Source: Pagrus major (lineage: Eukaryota; Chordata; Actinopteri; Spariformes; Sparidae). Taken from it: a DNA stretch of 64,000 bases. Positions 25,143 to 37,969 of this stretch are shown here, one piece after another. The notes beneath the pieces are model-generated. The model did not search any database. It was not told the DNA's origin and worked only from the letters and a program-made list of their open reading frames with translations. Made by a program: the position numbers and the translations under genes. Numbering within the stretch: the stretch's first letter is position 1; every line of letters starts with the position of its first letter. The stretch is from contig NC_133215.1 in the NCBI RefSeq assembly GCF_040436345.1, forward strand, positions 19,847,306 through 19,911,305. Direction: 5' to 3'.

Positions 25143-26796
25143 CAAAACGTTGTCTCACATGATAAACCATCACCACGTACACACTGCAATGAATCAGCCC
25201 CATAGAGAGACAAGAGATGTTCCTATGGAGACGGCTAAAACAGTAACTATGATCAACCATTAATTACTGCCACTCTCCCCCAGGGCTCCCGTCAGCTGAG
25301 AAGAAAAAGACATACAGACGAATACAGAAAAGAAAAGTATTTACAATCATCATCACACATCTACAGCCACAAAGACATGAACATGTATATCAAATCTATG
25401 TTCAACAGTTTTAATAGTAAAAAAACAAACAATGTAAACAAATCTAGTAAAGTGAACATGTTTGACTGGGGAAGCATGAGACAAATATAGATTTTTGATG
25501 AGTCATAGATAAACAAACAAGAAACAAGTGAAATGGACCGCATTACAGTCAAATGCTAAATTTGTGAAGCTTATAATGTTTTTCCTGAGATTATGTCTAA
25601 GAGGAGGTTGTAAAGTCATAGTTTGTATTTTGACAAAACAATCCCAACTCCAGGTCCACTTCATAGCTGTTGGAGTTTGCTGCTGTGTTTTCATGGAGAT
25701 GGATCATGGCACGATTTCACCCAGCAGCTGCACTTCATGTCCATGTGGGCCCAAAAGCAAAACTACTACAGGGTGCTTGGTCATAAATCCTAAACTCTTT
25801 TCATAAACTCTTCATGCTACACAAAACACAGGATATATGTATGGTTATTTATATACAAATATACGGAAACAGATTTTTCAAATTTGCGTCGGGGTGAGTG
25901 TAAACAACAACATAAAAGTGGACAGTGAGTGTGGATGAACCTTGACCCATGGTAATTTTTGTTGTTGTATACATTTCTGTCATGTTGTCAAGGCAACAAC
26001 ACTTTGATACATACTTTACAATTATTCTGCATTATGTTATCAGGTTTCCCCTCTTTTTTGACCAATAGGACAAAATAAACATTACATATTTGGTCAGTTT
26101 TTGTCATATTGTGTCCCCTGCCTGTAAATCTTGTTATTAAGGCTTTTAATGAAATGTGGAGTTTTGGTGAGTGACGCTGATGATGACAAACACAAATATC
26201 ATTCTTCAGAAGTAGCACTGCTCCCGTAAAATGACACAGATTAGAAAACGGACCCAGTGGCGGACTCAGAAAAATAACTAGGGCACCAACGTCATAATAC
26301 ATTTCACCCTGGAGGTCACTATCATGATTTATTTACCATAGGGCGAGGGAACGTAGGGGAACATGGTGAGTCCAGTGCACGGACCCCCATTTGATAAGAA
26401 TTTTGCTTTTAGATGTTGTATTACAGAAAGTGTATGAAACCCACAACCAAAATAGTCATACATAATGTAATATATGTAAGTTATGAATGGAGTTATAGTG
26501 AAAATAAATTATTCCTCTTTTTGCTGGGGACCCATTTAAACCCCCTCAAGCATCCCTGAGGGTGAGAACCAGAGTTTTAGCTGATGACTTTTACTTGGGA
26601 TAATGTAATAAACATAACAACACGATACAATAAATGTTTATTTTCCACAACAGTACAAAAATAATTGTTGATCACATCTCCACAAAATACAAGCAGATTT
26701 ATTCAATCATTCGCCTCTATTACATATAAAACAAGTTTCATTTGGTTTTGTAATGTCTTCCTTACTTGAAACTACACAATGCTTTGATAAACTAGA

Positions 26797-27155
26797 ATGG
26801 CACTCAGTAGAGTGCATACCTCCACCAAGGCCCAACAGTCACCTTTAATTCAATCAAGTCCAATCCAATATCAAATAAAATATATTTACATCTGCAAAAA
26901 ATCCAGATTTTTTTTTTCATCAGGATGCCTCCCTGAGAAATTAAAGAACATTTTAAAGAAAGTTAGAAAAAATTCTTGGATCCGTCCCTTTATCCAGATC
27001 TGAACCAAAAGTTAATAGGGTCTATTCTGGGCCATGACGCATCCTCCATCCAAGTTTCACGGAAATCCATTCAGCATTATTTGTGTAATCCTGCTGAGGA
27101 ACCAACAAACAAACAAATAACAAGGGTGAAAACATAACCTCCTTGGCAGAGGTAA
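26797..27155. repeat. dispersed repeat, AGTAGAGTGCATACCTCC family (copy 1)
   Basis: Starts near AATGGCACTCAGTAGAGTGC and ends near CATAACCTCCTTGGCAGAGG. The terminal ACCTCC(A/G)CCAAGG and CCTTGGCAGAGGT are inverted repeats, which suggests a DNA element. Other copies: 29752-29970 (same orientation) and 55008-55270 (reverse orientation, diverged). Confidence 0.6.
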
Positions 27156-28459
27156 AAAGATAAAAAGGTAAACTGATTTTGCAAATGTGCATGATGCACA
27201 GAGATTGGATTAAAGTTGGACAAAATGTTTAGCTTCATAGCATTAATTTACTTTCTTATGCTCTGAGCACATCCTATTTTAAAACATAAATATGCCATTT
27301 GAAGGTACATAGAAGAACACAATGTTTTTGGTTTTGTATTATGGAAGAGGCATGTTTTCTACTTCTGTCTGATAGTGGTGTAATTCCATGTGGGATGGAC
27401 TAATTGTTTGGCATTACATGAAAATAAAATCGAACCGTGTTAGATAAAAAAACAGCATATTACATGACAAACAAGTGACACTGAAGTGAAAACCACAGGG
27501 TGCTCTTCACCAGTTGATACGAACTGGAGCAACAGACTGACATGTGAACGGTGTGTTGTCCTGATCCCAAACATGACGCTGCGGGCTCTGACACGGGGCT
27601 GACCTCTGTGACCCGCCATATTGGCTGCTGCCTTTAAGAACTCCTGTAAGAAAAGGATGTGATTTAACTTTGAGGAGACAGGCTCCTCCAGCTGTGGGAG
27701 TTATCAAGGTGATGTAATCATCTGACCTTTTGGGATTATCCAGTCTAAAATCACCCTTCATCCAGCCAATCGGCTGCCAGTTCATAACATCTGTCCTCAG
27801 TGTAACAGGAAAAAGAGTCTGGAGGCTTCACACACAAGGGTTGCACACAGTCCACATGACGTGACATCAAATCCCTTCAAAATCTCTACGTGTGTGTGTT
27901 AGTGCCTGAGTGTGTTTCTATTTGCTTGTGCTTGTTATTGATGTGACAGGGATATCGAACAAAGGCTTTTAAACTGCAGTTGTCAGAAATTTTCCCAAGA
28001 CAATCCATCTCTACCAATTAATGTCAATTAATTTATGTCAGGCGAAGTGATTCACGCACAATAAAACAGAAACCATGACCGCACTTTTATATTGTGTGCG
28101 ATTGGCTGTCTATTGGTTATGCAACCCATTGCTTTTTGTTCCTCCTGGTTCAGAGCTTGCTGACATAATAAGCCGAGCGAAATCACCCTGCAACCTTGTC
28201 ATCAGGCCAAACAGCAGATCAATTGTTCCTCTAACAGTAGATTACCACTGATTCATCTCTTTTTTAGACCTTTGTCCCTTCCACTGCCTGTCTGGTTTTC
28301 CACCCCTGGTTGGTCTGAAGGTCCCTAAGGCTAACCACTAGCAAGGACCTAATCAATAAGCTTTCATTACACAAAACTGTCTGGTCTGATCCATGCATTA
28401 GGGCAAGGCTGAAATTTTCAGGGTGAGAGTTTTGATTTTTCTGATTTCTAGTCACGCTA

Positions 28460-28865
28460 GTGACGTGGCTGCATGGATGCTAATGTTAGTCCGTCAGTCA
28501 GTCCACCGCTTTGGTTAGCTGCTTTGGTTCAGACTGGAATATCTCAACAACTGTTGGATAAAATGTTGTGAAATTTGGTACGGATGTTACAGATCCTTTA
28601 ACTTTTCATCTAGCACCATCGTCAGGTCAAATTTTAAGCAAGCTAAGCCAATGCCCTTGAAGAAAAAATGTTGCTAAATGCTAAAATGCTTGACAAAGGT
28701 GACCATGTTTAAAACTAACTACCACAGTAATCTAGCATGTTACCTTTGTGACTGTAAGCATGTTAGCATGTTGACATTAGCATTTAGTTCAAAGCACCGC
28801 TGTGTTGCTCAAGGTTGTCCCACCATAAGGTTCAAATTGGCCTGCCAGATGTTTCTAGCTCTTTA
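28460..28865. repeat. dispersed fish repeat (GGAATATCTCAACAACTGTTGG type)
   Basis: The string of the type ATCTCAACAACTGTTGGATA followed by TTTGGTACGGATGTTACAG is repeated in diverged form at about 5290-5340 (reverse) and 33850-34140. No coding content. Confidence 0.5.
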
Positions 28866-28867
28866 AA

Positions 28868-29228
28868 GTGTGTTTACAGGTCCTGGGGAGTACTAATGCA
28901 TATGTGAAAAAGTAGTATAAGGTCTTTCATTGCTCCAGAGGAAGCTGCATGTAATCTGATTAATTGCCTAGTAGGTGATGTCTCTATATCACTTTTGTTT
29001 TTTAAACTGTCAATTATGAGTCAAACACTGTAATAGGAGTAAAATGCTACCAGCGGACTGCTTTTCAAAACCTGGGGCCTACATTACCCACAATACAACT
29101 TAACCACTGAGTGACATCACTGAAGACAATTTATCAGATTACATGCAGCTTCCTCTGGAGCCACGAAAGACTTTATACTACTTTTTCACATATGCAGTAG
29201 TACTCCCCAAGACCTGTAAAACACACGT
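28868..29228. repeat. MITE with ~95-bp terminal inverted repeats
   Basis: The left arm (28868-28962: TGTGTTTACAGGTCCTGGGG through GAGGAAGCTGCATG) is matched by its reverse complement at 29133-29228 (CATGCAGCTTCCTCTGGAG through CCCCAAGACCTGTAAA). The unique middle is about 170 bp. It lies about 170 bp upstream of the first kcnj4 coding exon. Confidence 0.85.
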
Positions 29229-29551
29229 TAACATGTTAAATTGGTGGAGTTACCCTTTAAGGGAAAATTTGGGCTCCCCTGCTATTTAGTCTTTTTCATT
29301 TTTTTTTGTTGTTAACCCTTGTGTTGTCAGTCTTATTTTCTCCTGTACTATTCTGACGATTGAAGATATCTCCTCTTTGTCCTCTTTGTTCACAGAAAAT
29401 GAATCATGAGACGGCAGCGCTCATAACAAATGCAAGACAGACCTGAGCTCATACTGCCTCCCTGTCTAGCAACAGTACTTTAATGGTTGGAACTGTCCGC
29501 CCCAACCTACATTACTGCCCTCGCAGACACAGCCTGATGATCACCGGTGCC

Positions 29552-32500
29552 ATGGGAGCGGTGCGAGTCAACAGGTAAGAGAGGATGGCAAATAAAACTA
29601 TGTCAGTGGCCATCGCTGCTTTGATGAAGAAAAGAAAAATACCTTTTACGTTATTTCTGGTCCTTCTCCCGAAAAATGTCCACTGATAAATAACTGCTGT
29701 GATCGTAAAACTGCTGCAGATATTAAAAACATTAAAACATCTTTTTAATTAGAATGGCACTCAGTAGAGTGCATACCTCCACCAAGGCCTGACAGTCCCC
29801 TTTAATTCAGTCACGCCTAATTCATTATCAAATAAAACATACTTTAATACACTCAACCCATCCTTCATCCAGGTTTCATGAAAATCTGTTGGTTTTTATG
29901 TAATCCAGCTGACAAAACCAACCAACAAACTGACATGGCTCAAAACATAACTTCCTTGGCAGAAGACATAAGTCACCCTTTATAAATGGTTTAATGGTTA
30001 ATAGATCATCAACTAATGCCTAATAGATCAATAAACCCAAACATCTGGGTTGCCAGATTGTGTAAAATGTACACCATAGTTCATCAGGTCGACCCTTAAA
30101 TTGAACATTTAACCTTCTGGAAAACAACCCATTTATTAACCATTAATACATTTACAACTGCAGACTTGGATTGTCTTAATAACTTAACTTAACAACTCAT
30201 TAATGTTTATACTTATATGCAAATGACATACCAGCTTTTGTTGTTGGGACTCACGGCCCTTTACTTATGAGTTTATTAGTTTGTGTAACTGCATTATCTC
30301 CTATAAATAAATCATTAACATTTATATCTGTAGACTTGATAGTTTAGTAGAAAGTGATAAACTCCTAACAATTTATTAATGGCCTGACTTTTAATACAAC
30401 AGATTTTTACAATCTGGCAACCCAAAAGTTGTGTCTTGATTGATTTATTAACCATTTATAAAGACATTACAATTTTTAAACCCTATATAAAAGGTCATAT
30501 GTGAGAAAAGTCACATCGCCCCCAACACTGATTTTCTATTCATAGCTTAACTGTAACTATATTAGCTTATGTTGAAGCAGTGTGCACGGGGCTGTAGTGA
30601 GAGCAATACTCACTACTACTGTTTTTTGGTGTATTTTTTTCAGCCTTTCCTAAACCAAAAGCTCATGAGCAAACATGTAAAGAATACACTTAACAGTAGG
30701 CTACATTTGTCTGCTACTAATATAAGCTGTAAACATTAGCATGTTGAGCTAACTGGCTCACTACCAATTGTAGCTGCTAACCACTGCTTCACAATCCACG
30801 GAGCACATCATTAACCTTACTTAAGTAGTTTTTGGGGTATTACCTTTCACAACAGTTCACAACAGGTACATCCACTGTGTAACATTTCCTCACTCAATAG
30901 AATGAAAATTGCAGATGTTATCAGAGTTTAAGCTAATGTTAGCAGCTCTTTCCTGCCCTTTATTGGATTTGGGGAAGTTTTGAGGAAGATCTCATGATAA
31001 GAACATTTCCCATAATGTTGAATGTGAAAACTGCATACAAACTAAGCAGCCAAATAGGGTTATGTTATTCTTTTTCTTATCATATGTATGCAAAGTTTGA
31101 CAGGTATGTATAGTAACTTAGCAGGGCATGTCACTTCCCCAAAACTAATTTTCTCCCCTCTGCTCTTTCAGATACAGCATCGTTTCCACAGATGAAGATG
31201 CCCTGAAGATCTCCAGCCTGGGCCTCCACAACGGCCACAGTCCTCTGACTCAGCAGACACTATCAGGGGCCTGTATGCGGGGCGAAGAAGGAGGCGGAGA
31301 GTGTCCAGGAAGTGATGAGGCGAGAGGGACTTTGTCTTTGCGAGTGACAAACGAGCCCATCGTCCACAACAGCTGCCGTGCTTCACCCTCATGTCGTCTG
31401 GGCCTGGATCTGGGCACCGGCCGCCTGCGCAGTCGCTTTGTGAAGAAGAACGGCCAGTGCAATGTGGTGTTCAACAACATGGAGGATAAGCCGCGACGAT
31501 ACTTGGCTGACATTTTCACCACGTGTGTGGACATACGCTGGCGCTACCTGCTGCTCATTTTCACCACCACCTTCCTTCTGTCTTGGCTGCTGTTCGGCCT
31601 GATCTTCTGGGGAGTGGCGCTCGCTCATGGAGACTTTAACCTTCGCATTCCTGTCAAGGAAGGAGATCCTCGAAACAATGTAGCGGAAGGAAAAGACGAA
31701 TGGCGACCATGTATCCTCCACATTCAGGGTTTCATTGGGGCGTTCCTCTTCTCCATAGAGACCCAGACCACCATTGGATATGGTTTCCGGTGTGTCACTG
31801 AGGAGTGCCCAGTCGCTGTGGTGACTGTGGTGGTCCAGTCCATTGTGGGCTGCATTATTGACTCCTTCATGATCGGCACCATCATGGCAAAGATGGTGCG
31901 GCCCAAGAAGCGGGCACAGACCTTGCTGTTCTCGCATCACGCCGTCATCTCTCTGCGAGATGGCAAGCTGTGCCTCATGTGGCGCCTGGGGAACATGCGC
32001 AAGAGTCACATTGTCGAAGCACATGTGCGTGCTCAGCTCATTAAGCCGCATGTGACGGCAGAGGGCGAGTACCTCCCTTTGGAACAAACAGACATTGATG
32101 TCGGCTATGACGATGGGCTGGATCGGCTGTTTCTGGTCTCACCACTTGTGGTGGTCCACGAAATCAACAAAAGCAGTCCTCTGTATAACCTGAGCTGCAA
32201 CGACCTGCAGAAGGAGGACTTTGAGATTGTAGTCATCCTGGAGGGGATGGTGGAGGCCACAGCTATGACCACCCAGGCTCGTAGCTCCTACTTGGCGAAG
32301 GAGATCCTGTGGGGTCACCGCTTTGAGCCTGTGGTCTTTGAGAAGAGTGACCGCTACCACGTGGACTATTCCCGCTTCCATAAGACCTACGAAGTGCCAT
32401 CTACACCTCACTGCAGTGCCAGGGAACTGAGCATGATGTCAGGTTGTGGCAGGCAGTCCTCATCCTCCAGCTCGAGTTACTCCCGGTCTCCATCACCGTT

Positions 32501-32810
32501 TGCGCCAAGGGCAGCCCGCCACCTACTGGGCCCTCACTCCCCCAGTGCTTTCTGCTACGAGAACGAGGTAGCTTTATGTTGCGGGGACGACGAGGATGAG
32601 GAGGATGTGAAAGAGAAGGCAGGGAGCCTGAATGTAAGAAGTGACAGAGAAGTTAAGATGAGAGATGACATTCACTTGGGTTTCAAAGAGACATTTGTGG
32701 AGGAGCAGACGGTGGAGATGCTGTGTGTTCTGGACTCAGAGAATCAGATCAGCCTCGACAGACTACAGCCCACCCTACCTTTATACATCAGCAGAGAGTC
32801 AGGAGTTTAA
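29552..32810 (+). CDS. kcnj4: kcnj4-like Kir2 inward-rectifier potassium channel (Kir2.3)
   Basis: Plasma-membrane potassium channel subunit that assembles as a tetramer and sets resting potential. Exons: 29552-29574 (7 codons + 2 nt) and 31172-32810, joined at AG|A; 553 residues. Seen: conserved N-terminus RYSIVS, slide helix [13 protein letters not shown]1 at about 133-158, pore helix and selectivity filter TIGYGF (GYG 210-212) flanked by the two conserved extracellular Cys, M2 at about 223-248 with the rectification Asp238, the basic RPKKR stretch that binds PIP2 in this family, ER-export FCYENE (468-473) and C-terminal RESGV, a class I PDZ ligand. GEYLPLEQ..., [12 protein letters not shown] and the genomic neighbourhood favour Kir2.3 over Kir2.1/2.2. 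It is longer than human KCNJ4 (445) because of about 60 extra N-terminal residues and a Ser/acid-rich C-terminal insertion. The 29552 start has an ideal context (GCCATGG); an in-frame ATG at 29483 would add 23 residues. Confidence 0.9.
29575..31171 (+). other. kcnj4 coding-region intron with two transposon remnants
   Basis: GTAAGA donor and TGCTCTTTCAG acceptor. Contains the second copy of the AGTAGAGTGCATACC repeat (29752-29970) and a small DNA element (about 29985-30480) whose halves mirror each other. TTTATAAATGGTT and CTGGGTTGCCAGATTGT occur on the left, and ACAATCTGGCAACCCA and AACCATTTATAA on the right. No additional exon is visible. Confidence 0.7.
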
Positions 32811-33345
32811 TCAATGGTAATGGCTGCCTGTCCATTTGTTTCCTCTCTCTGTCTGTGTGCATCCAACCAAAGTATTGAACTAGTGTAAAAACTGAAACAT
32901 GGAGGACACGTTTTAAACTGTAAATCTGGTGAAAGAGAAGGATGTGTTTTGCTCATAACTTGCTCTGGTTTCAGGTATTGTACACTCTCAGTTGTAACAT
33001 CAGCATCTAGACAACGCACAGCTCATCTACTTTTAAACACGGTAACCGGGTACTTCTCTCAAATCATGAGGTATCTTGAAATGAGGTATCTTTATTGCTT
33101 TCTTGTTTTATTCAATATGACAGTATATGGTCTACAGTTAAGTCAAACTTTTTGTTCTTGATTTCCATTCAAGTCTTTGTAAATATGATATGCTTTTGTT
33201 TTCATTTTAAAATGATTATGCATCATATACAGATAAATGTTATGAGAGAAAGATCTATCTATGTTAAAGGAAGCATGACACATATGCTCAACTTCAACAC
33301 ACTTATTTTTCTCTATGTAAAAAAATAAATAATTTCTGTATTTTG
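32811..33345 (+). other. kcnj4: kcnj4 3' UTR
   Basis: A non-coding stretch after the TAA stop, ending near an AATAAA at 33324-33329 followed by a T/GT-rich segment. A second AATAAA at about 33525 could extend it. Confidence 0.5.
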
Positions 33346-34163
33346 AACTTCTGTCTTCTTGCCTGAGTTCTGTTACTTTTCACATCTAAAAACAAGTTCA
33401 GATTAAATCCTGAGCCGGAAAAGAATTCAAACGTTTAGTCAAACATGTACAAATGAAGAACAAGCACTTTATTCTTACTTTTATCAATAGATACAGACAC
33501 TTTGCAGCGTGTTGTTTTGTATGAATAAAGCACCTAATAAACAACAGTATATACTGTTAACACTTGAATTGTCTCTTGAATCTCTATTGCACATGTTCTC
33601 AATTTCTCACAGGTTTTACAGTCGATCCAAGACAGTTATCACCTGTTTCTGATGAGATGAGATAACACACATTTAATTTGTCTTGACTTTCGATCGAAGC
33701 AAGCAAAACAGGCAACTCATCCAAGGTGCCAGACCACCAGGAGATTTAAAAGCCCCAGGTACACTGTGTGTCAATCTGTTTTCAGCCATGCTAACAGTCT
33801 CTCAGTTGGGTGATTAGTCCACAACTTAGATTCAGGCTGAAATACATATCTTGTAATACTAAATATTGGATGGACTGTAATGAGATTTTCTACAGACAAT
33901 CATGATTCACAAAATCATCATCATCACTTTGGTGACTGCTTTTCATCTAGAGCCGCCACACTTAATGACTGACTCAAATGTCTTCGCTGGGATGTAAATG
34001 GATAACCATGAAAAATGGGAACAAACAAACATGTTCCCCTCAGGATGGATTGTGGTAACTTTCATCATTCCTTTGTCCTTCTAAGCGAATATCTGCAAAC
34101 TTCATGACATTATCATCAGCCTCAACTGTACTTAAGTTGGTGAACTTCAACAGCATTACACCT

Positions 34164-34508
34164 GTTAAAGGGGCTCTATGTAACAATTTGCAGAAATTTA
34201 CATGTATGAATCACTATTTATTGGCCATATGTGAGTGGATTGTAACCTTAAGTGAAAAATGAGACCTTCCCCGTCTCTCTCAGGTTCCTATACAAGCCTG
34301 TGGATAATTTGTTTATGTTGTCTAATGCTGCTTGACTGTGGATTTCTTTGTGAAGGACTTTTCAGATTTTATGCAAGTTCAGTGCCACTCTCCGCTCTGC
34401 TAACAGAGAGCAACGGTAGCTAAAGTTAGTTTAGAGATGGAGTCTGCTCACATAAGCTAACAACCAGCTTCTAACACAACACAGAAGTCCCACAGAGCCC
34501 CTTTAAAC
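34164..34508. repeat. MITE with GTTAAAGGGGCTCT terminal inverted repeats
   Basis: Left end GTTAAAGGGGCTCTATG (34164-34180) and right end CACAGAGCCCCTTTAAAC (34491-34508) are inverted repeats with few mismatches. The interior is about 310 bp and non-coding. Confidence 0.8.
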
Positions 34509-36369
34509 ATCAGCTTGTTTGTTATGCGAGCATGTCAGCCTATTGAATTTACGATTAAGTTAAAGCCTTACAGAGCCACAAGAATGGCTTTTGACTAGTA
34601 TGTATTTGTCAGATGAACTGAACCACCCAAGTACATTATCATCATGTAATCTGGTGGCCCAACATCCAGTGTCAAGTCCAATTCTGTTAGTTTGTAAAGA
34701 ATTTCATTTTTGAGGCGGCATAAAAAGTCTATGGGAAGGATGCAATTAGCAGATAAAATCCCCCGGGGTGAAAATGTTTCACCTTGAGCACATTGCTTGC
34801 CATCCACAGATTGTTAAAAAACCCTAACCCTAACCCCAGAGGGAAATCTGTTTGAACAGAGCATAGTTGATGATTCGCCTTGTTCCCAGACAACATTAGT
34901 TGTAAGTAATAAGAGTTCTGAGTTCAGTCAGAGGCTAAGCTGAATACAAACAAGTAGGCACATTCCCACTGATACGGTGATAGCTAACATGGCTAACATC
35001 TGTACAGCTGGTGCATTAGCTGTTTGAGGTGAATAAAACACAAATCGTCCACCAATCAGCTTCTTACTGGGAGTGATGGGTCCGTCATGAACACACTACT
35101 TTCTGCCGAGTTAGATCAGATTTGTTGTTGCACAAGAGAGATTTCTGTTCTTTCCTGTGTTCTTCTTCCTGGTTTGAAGTTGGCACGGCTCAGCTGTAAT
35201 AAGGTGATGTCATATTTTTGTGCACCAATCAAGATTCAGGAACATGGGGATCAGATTCTGGTGGTAGTTGGTGGGTTGTTTGACCACTAATGGTCATAAC
35301 TATTTGATCAACCACAGCCACGCAGACCAAACAGAGTCTTTGAGTGTTAAAGAGTCATTTTCACCTGTATTACCCTGGCACAGGAAACACAGGACAACAG
35401 AGGGTACTACATCAGTTATTGATTTCTAATTTCATATGTATAATATTGAAGATTTGACGAAGTTGGTCACAACTAAGTCAGCCTTTGGGATGAGGGGCAA
35501 ACTTGGAAACAGCAGCCTCCAGTTACCTAAACAGGTTAGTCCTTCCATAGAAACAAGGACAAATACAACCTCGATCTACCTCACCTACAATTCCTCTTTA
35601 ATGAGACCCATATTTGTGAAGAGTATAACAAAGCAACTCTGACCCAAATACAATGATTTCTCAATTTCCCTGTCTCAATTGAAGTCCCAGAGAGTAAGGG
35701 ACAGATAGAAATAGATGAAGTTAATGGCAGATCAAACAGCAACAGCAGACAGGGTTGAAAGGTGAAAAGCTTTGGGAGGGAAAAGAAGGTCAAATGAGAA
35801 GTACTGTGTACACAGGAGGGACCTCGCCACAGAAAAACCCTATCAGGAGGCTCTGAAGTCCACCTGACTGTAATGTGGGAGAAATTAGTGTTTCTGGCTG
35901 TTGTACAAGCTCCCCCATGTGGTTGAACACTGACACCACAGTGAACATTTACCTGTTTGGTACCAGTTATTGGTATTATGAATGATGAAATGTAGCTGAT
36001 ATTAAAATTGTATGTGCTTTTCCTGAGGTTTCTCTCATTTCTCACATTTAAATACTTAGATTTGGGGTCAGAGTCTAAAAATAATCTCTCATCTTTCCGC
36101 TTTATTTTGAATCACTGCATTGTTTGACCCCTTCAGGCTCCAAACAATTATTCATTCAGCAATTTTAAAGCTCTGGCAGATAAAATCACATAGACATAAA
36201 GCAACACGTGACTAGGGTTGCAAACAGATACTGCTTTGCTTTAACGAGTCACAAGCCATGAAAATCGGAAGCATTAAGATATAAACTCAAACAATTGTTG
36301 GATTTCTTCAAATCACAATATTTATGTAACAACAGGAGAAGGCAGGGAACTTGTTTTCTTCAGATTTTC

Positions 36370-36800
36370 GGTAACACTTTACAATAAGGCACACAATAAT
36401 GTGAGCATTACTGAATTGTGGGTAAGGAATTTATCAGGAACCACTTGGTAATTAATAAAAGGTTAATGAGTAATTCCTGAATAACTGTGATTTGAGGACC
36501 ATATAGTAGAAAATGATGAGTTACTATAGAACAGACTGGGAAATACTATATTAATGAATGAATAGGTAATGATTAGTTCATGAATGTCTGTGAATCAACA
36601 GCCGCTGACTGGCACAAACTACTGCTGACTCATTAACTCCTAATTACTTAATCATTAGTTACTCTCTTTGTGCACCTTCAAGTAAAATGAAAAATATCAA
36701 TGAGTAGTTACGAATAGACTAATTAACTCCGAATTACTTAATCATTAGTTACTCTTCCTGTGCACCTTCAAGTAAACAGAGAAGTTGAAATTAACTTGTC
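36370..36800. repeat. interspersed repeat with internal ~90-bp tandem duplication
   Basis: Starts GTAACACTTTACAATAAGG, a common fish repeat start. TTAACTCCTAATTACTTAATC through GTGCACCTTCAAGTAAA (36633-36685) recurs almost unchanged at 36724-36776. Confidence 0.65.
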
Positions 36801-37816
36801 TGTCATCACTTCATGATTATGACCAGTACCTACTGCGTTTTTCCTGCTAATTCTAAATTAGTTTTTTAACAACAAACCTTAATGGTTCATAGTTAATCAG
36901 GAATGACTCTTATACTACTACATAATATTCATACTTGTTGATGTTGAAGAAATACCTGGAGGAAAGTCACACCTCCACACATTAAGTACCAGTGCTTAGA
37001 TGAGAACCCAGTCAGCGGCTGTTCCTCATTAACATGATTGATAATTAGGGCGTATCATGCTCTAATTCCCCTCCTGCTGCTCTTTTTTGCCCTCTTACAC
37101 ATTCACAGTCCTCACAAGACCAAACAAAGTGAAAGATTCTCATCTCACCTTGCATGATGATCAGAAAGACGCTCCCTCCATCGTCTTCCTCTCCTGTAAT
37201 CTAATCGAGTGATCTTTGATTTGGTTAAATGTCGGCTCCTGTCTGATCTAACAAGCCATTTCCCCTCTGTGTTATCTACCTCTCTCCCTGCTGTCATCCC
37301 ATCCTTCTCTCCCTGGCAGTTTTCTGATGCTGGTTAATTAACCGGACCGTCACACCCCCCTGTCATCAGCGTCCGTGAAGGAGAGCAGCTGGGTGACCTC
37401 TGTGACCTCAGCTAAGGCTGCTAATGGCTGACTTGGATCTGGCCTAATAAGGTGGTGTGTGTTCATCTTCACATAGGTTAAGTGTGTGAGTGTGTGTGTG
37501 TGCTTTCATGTGTGTGACACTCTGTATTTCTTCCTGCCCTCTCTGGCCTCACTGGCTGTTTGTGGCCTCGGGCAGTGCGACCAGAGCCGGTGACAGTGAG
37601 TGTGTGCTCAGCAGGGGACAGTATTTAGGCACTGGGAGCGCTGGTCGGGGGATCTTTGGTTCCATAATGAGCTGTTGTGTGTTGTGGAGCTGTGAAGCAG
37701 CTCGCTGGAGAGACAGAGGAGCATTGTGTGCTGCTCACCACAGCTCTGCCCGGCAGAGGAGGCCTGACTGAACCAGGCTGGGAAGCACCACAGGGCAAAC
37801 ATCTTCTGGATACTTC

Positions 37817-37838
37817 TGTCTGTCTGTCTGTCTGTCTG
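37817..37838. repeat. short TGTC microsatellite
   Basis: Five to six TGTC units. Confidence 0.9.
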
Positions 37839-37969
37839 AACTCTTTTATCTTGTATTTCTGTTATAGGCTGTCGTCAGCACAGTCGGTCACATTTCTATA
37901 ACTCAACTGTGACCTGTGGTTTTTATTTAACTAAAATATTAATGTCCCACTGACCTAGGCACAGTGATT

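Larger units (their letters stand above)
22186..29395. other. probable kcnj4 first intron, repeat-rich
   Basis: About 7.2 kb without a recognisable coding exon. Contents: hAT-like ends near 23515 and 24177, a GTCGCGAGG triple inverted repeat (23541-23592), microsatellites at 24650-24735 (TTTC) and 25075-25142 (CTCCT/CTC), dispersed repeats at 26797-27155 and 28460-28865, and a MITE at 28868-29228. Confidence 0.4.

Noticed and set aside
27507..27785. 92-codon minus-strand open frame with WMKGDFRLDN
   Set aside because: No homologous family recognised, no splice sites in phase, and it sits in repeat-like intergenic DNA.
31389..32087. 232-codon minus-strand open frame opposite kcnj4
   Set aside because: It is antisense to the conserved channel-coding exon, and its composition mirrors the Kir2 codons.
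29552..32810. Identity as kcnj2 or kcnj12 rather than kcnj4
   Set aside because: The N-terminus resembles Kir2.1/2.2, but the extracellular loop, [17 protein letters not shown] and the sox10/triobp neighbourhood fit Kir2.3 better. Not fully excluded without a phylogeny.
34821..34842. CCCTAACCCTAACCCC, possible interstitial telomeric repeat
   Set aside because: Only about two to three units; too short to mean a fusion or telomere insertion.
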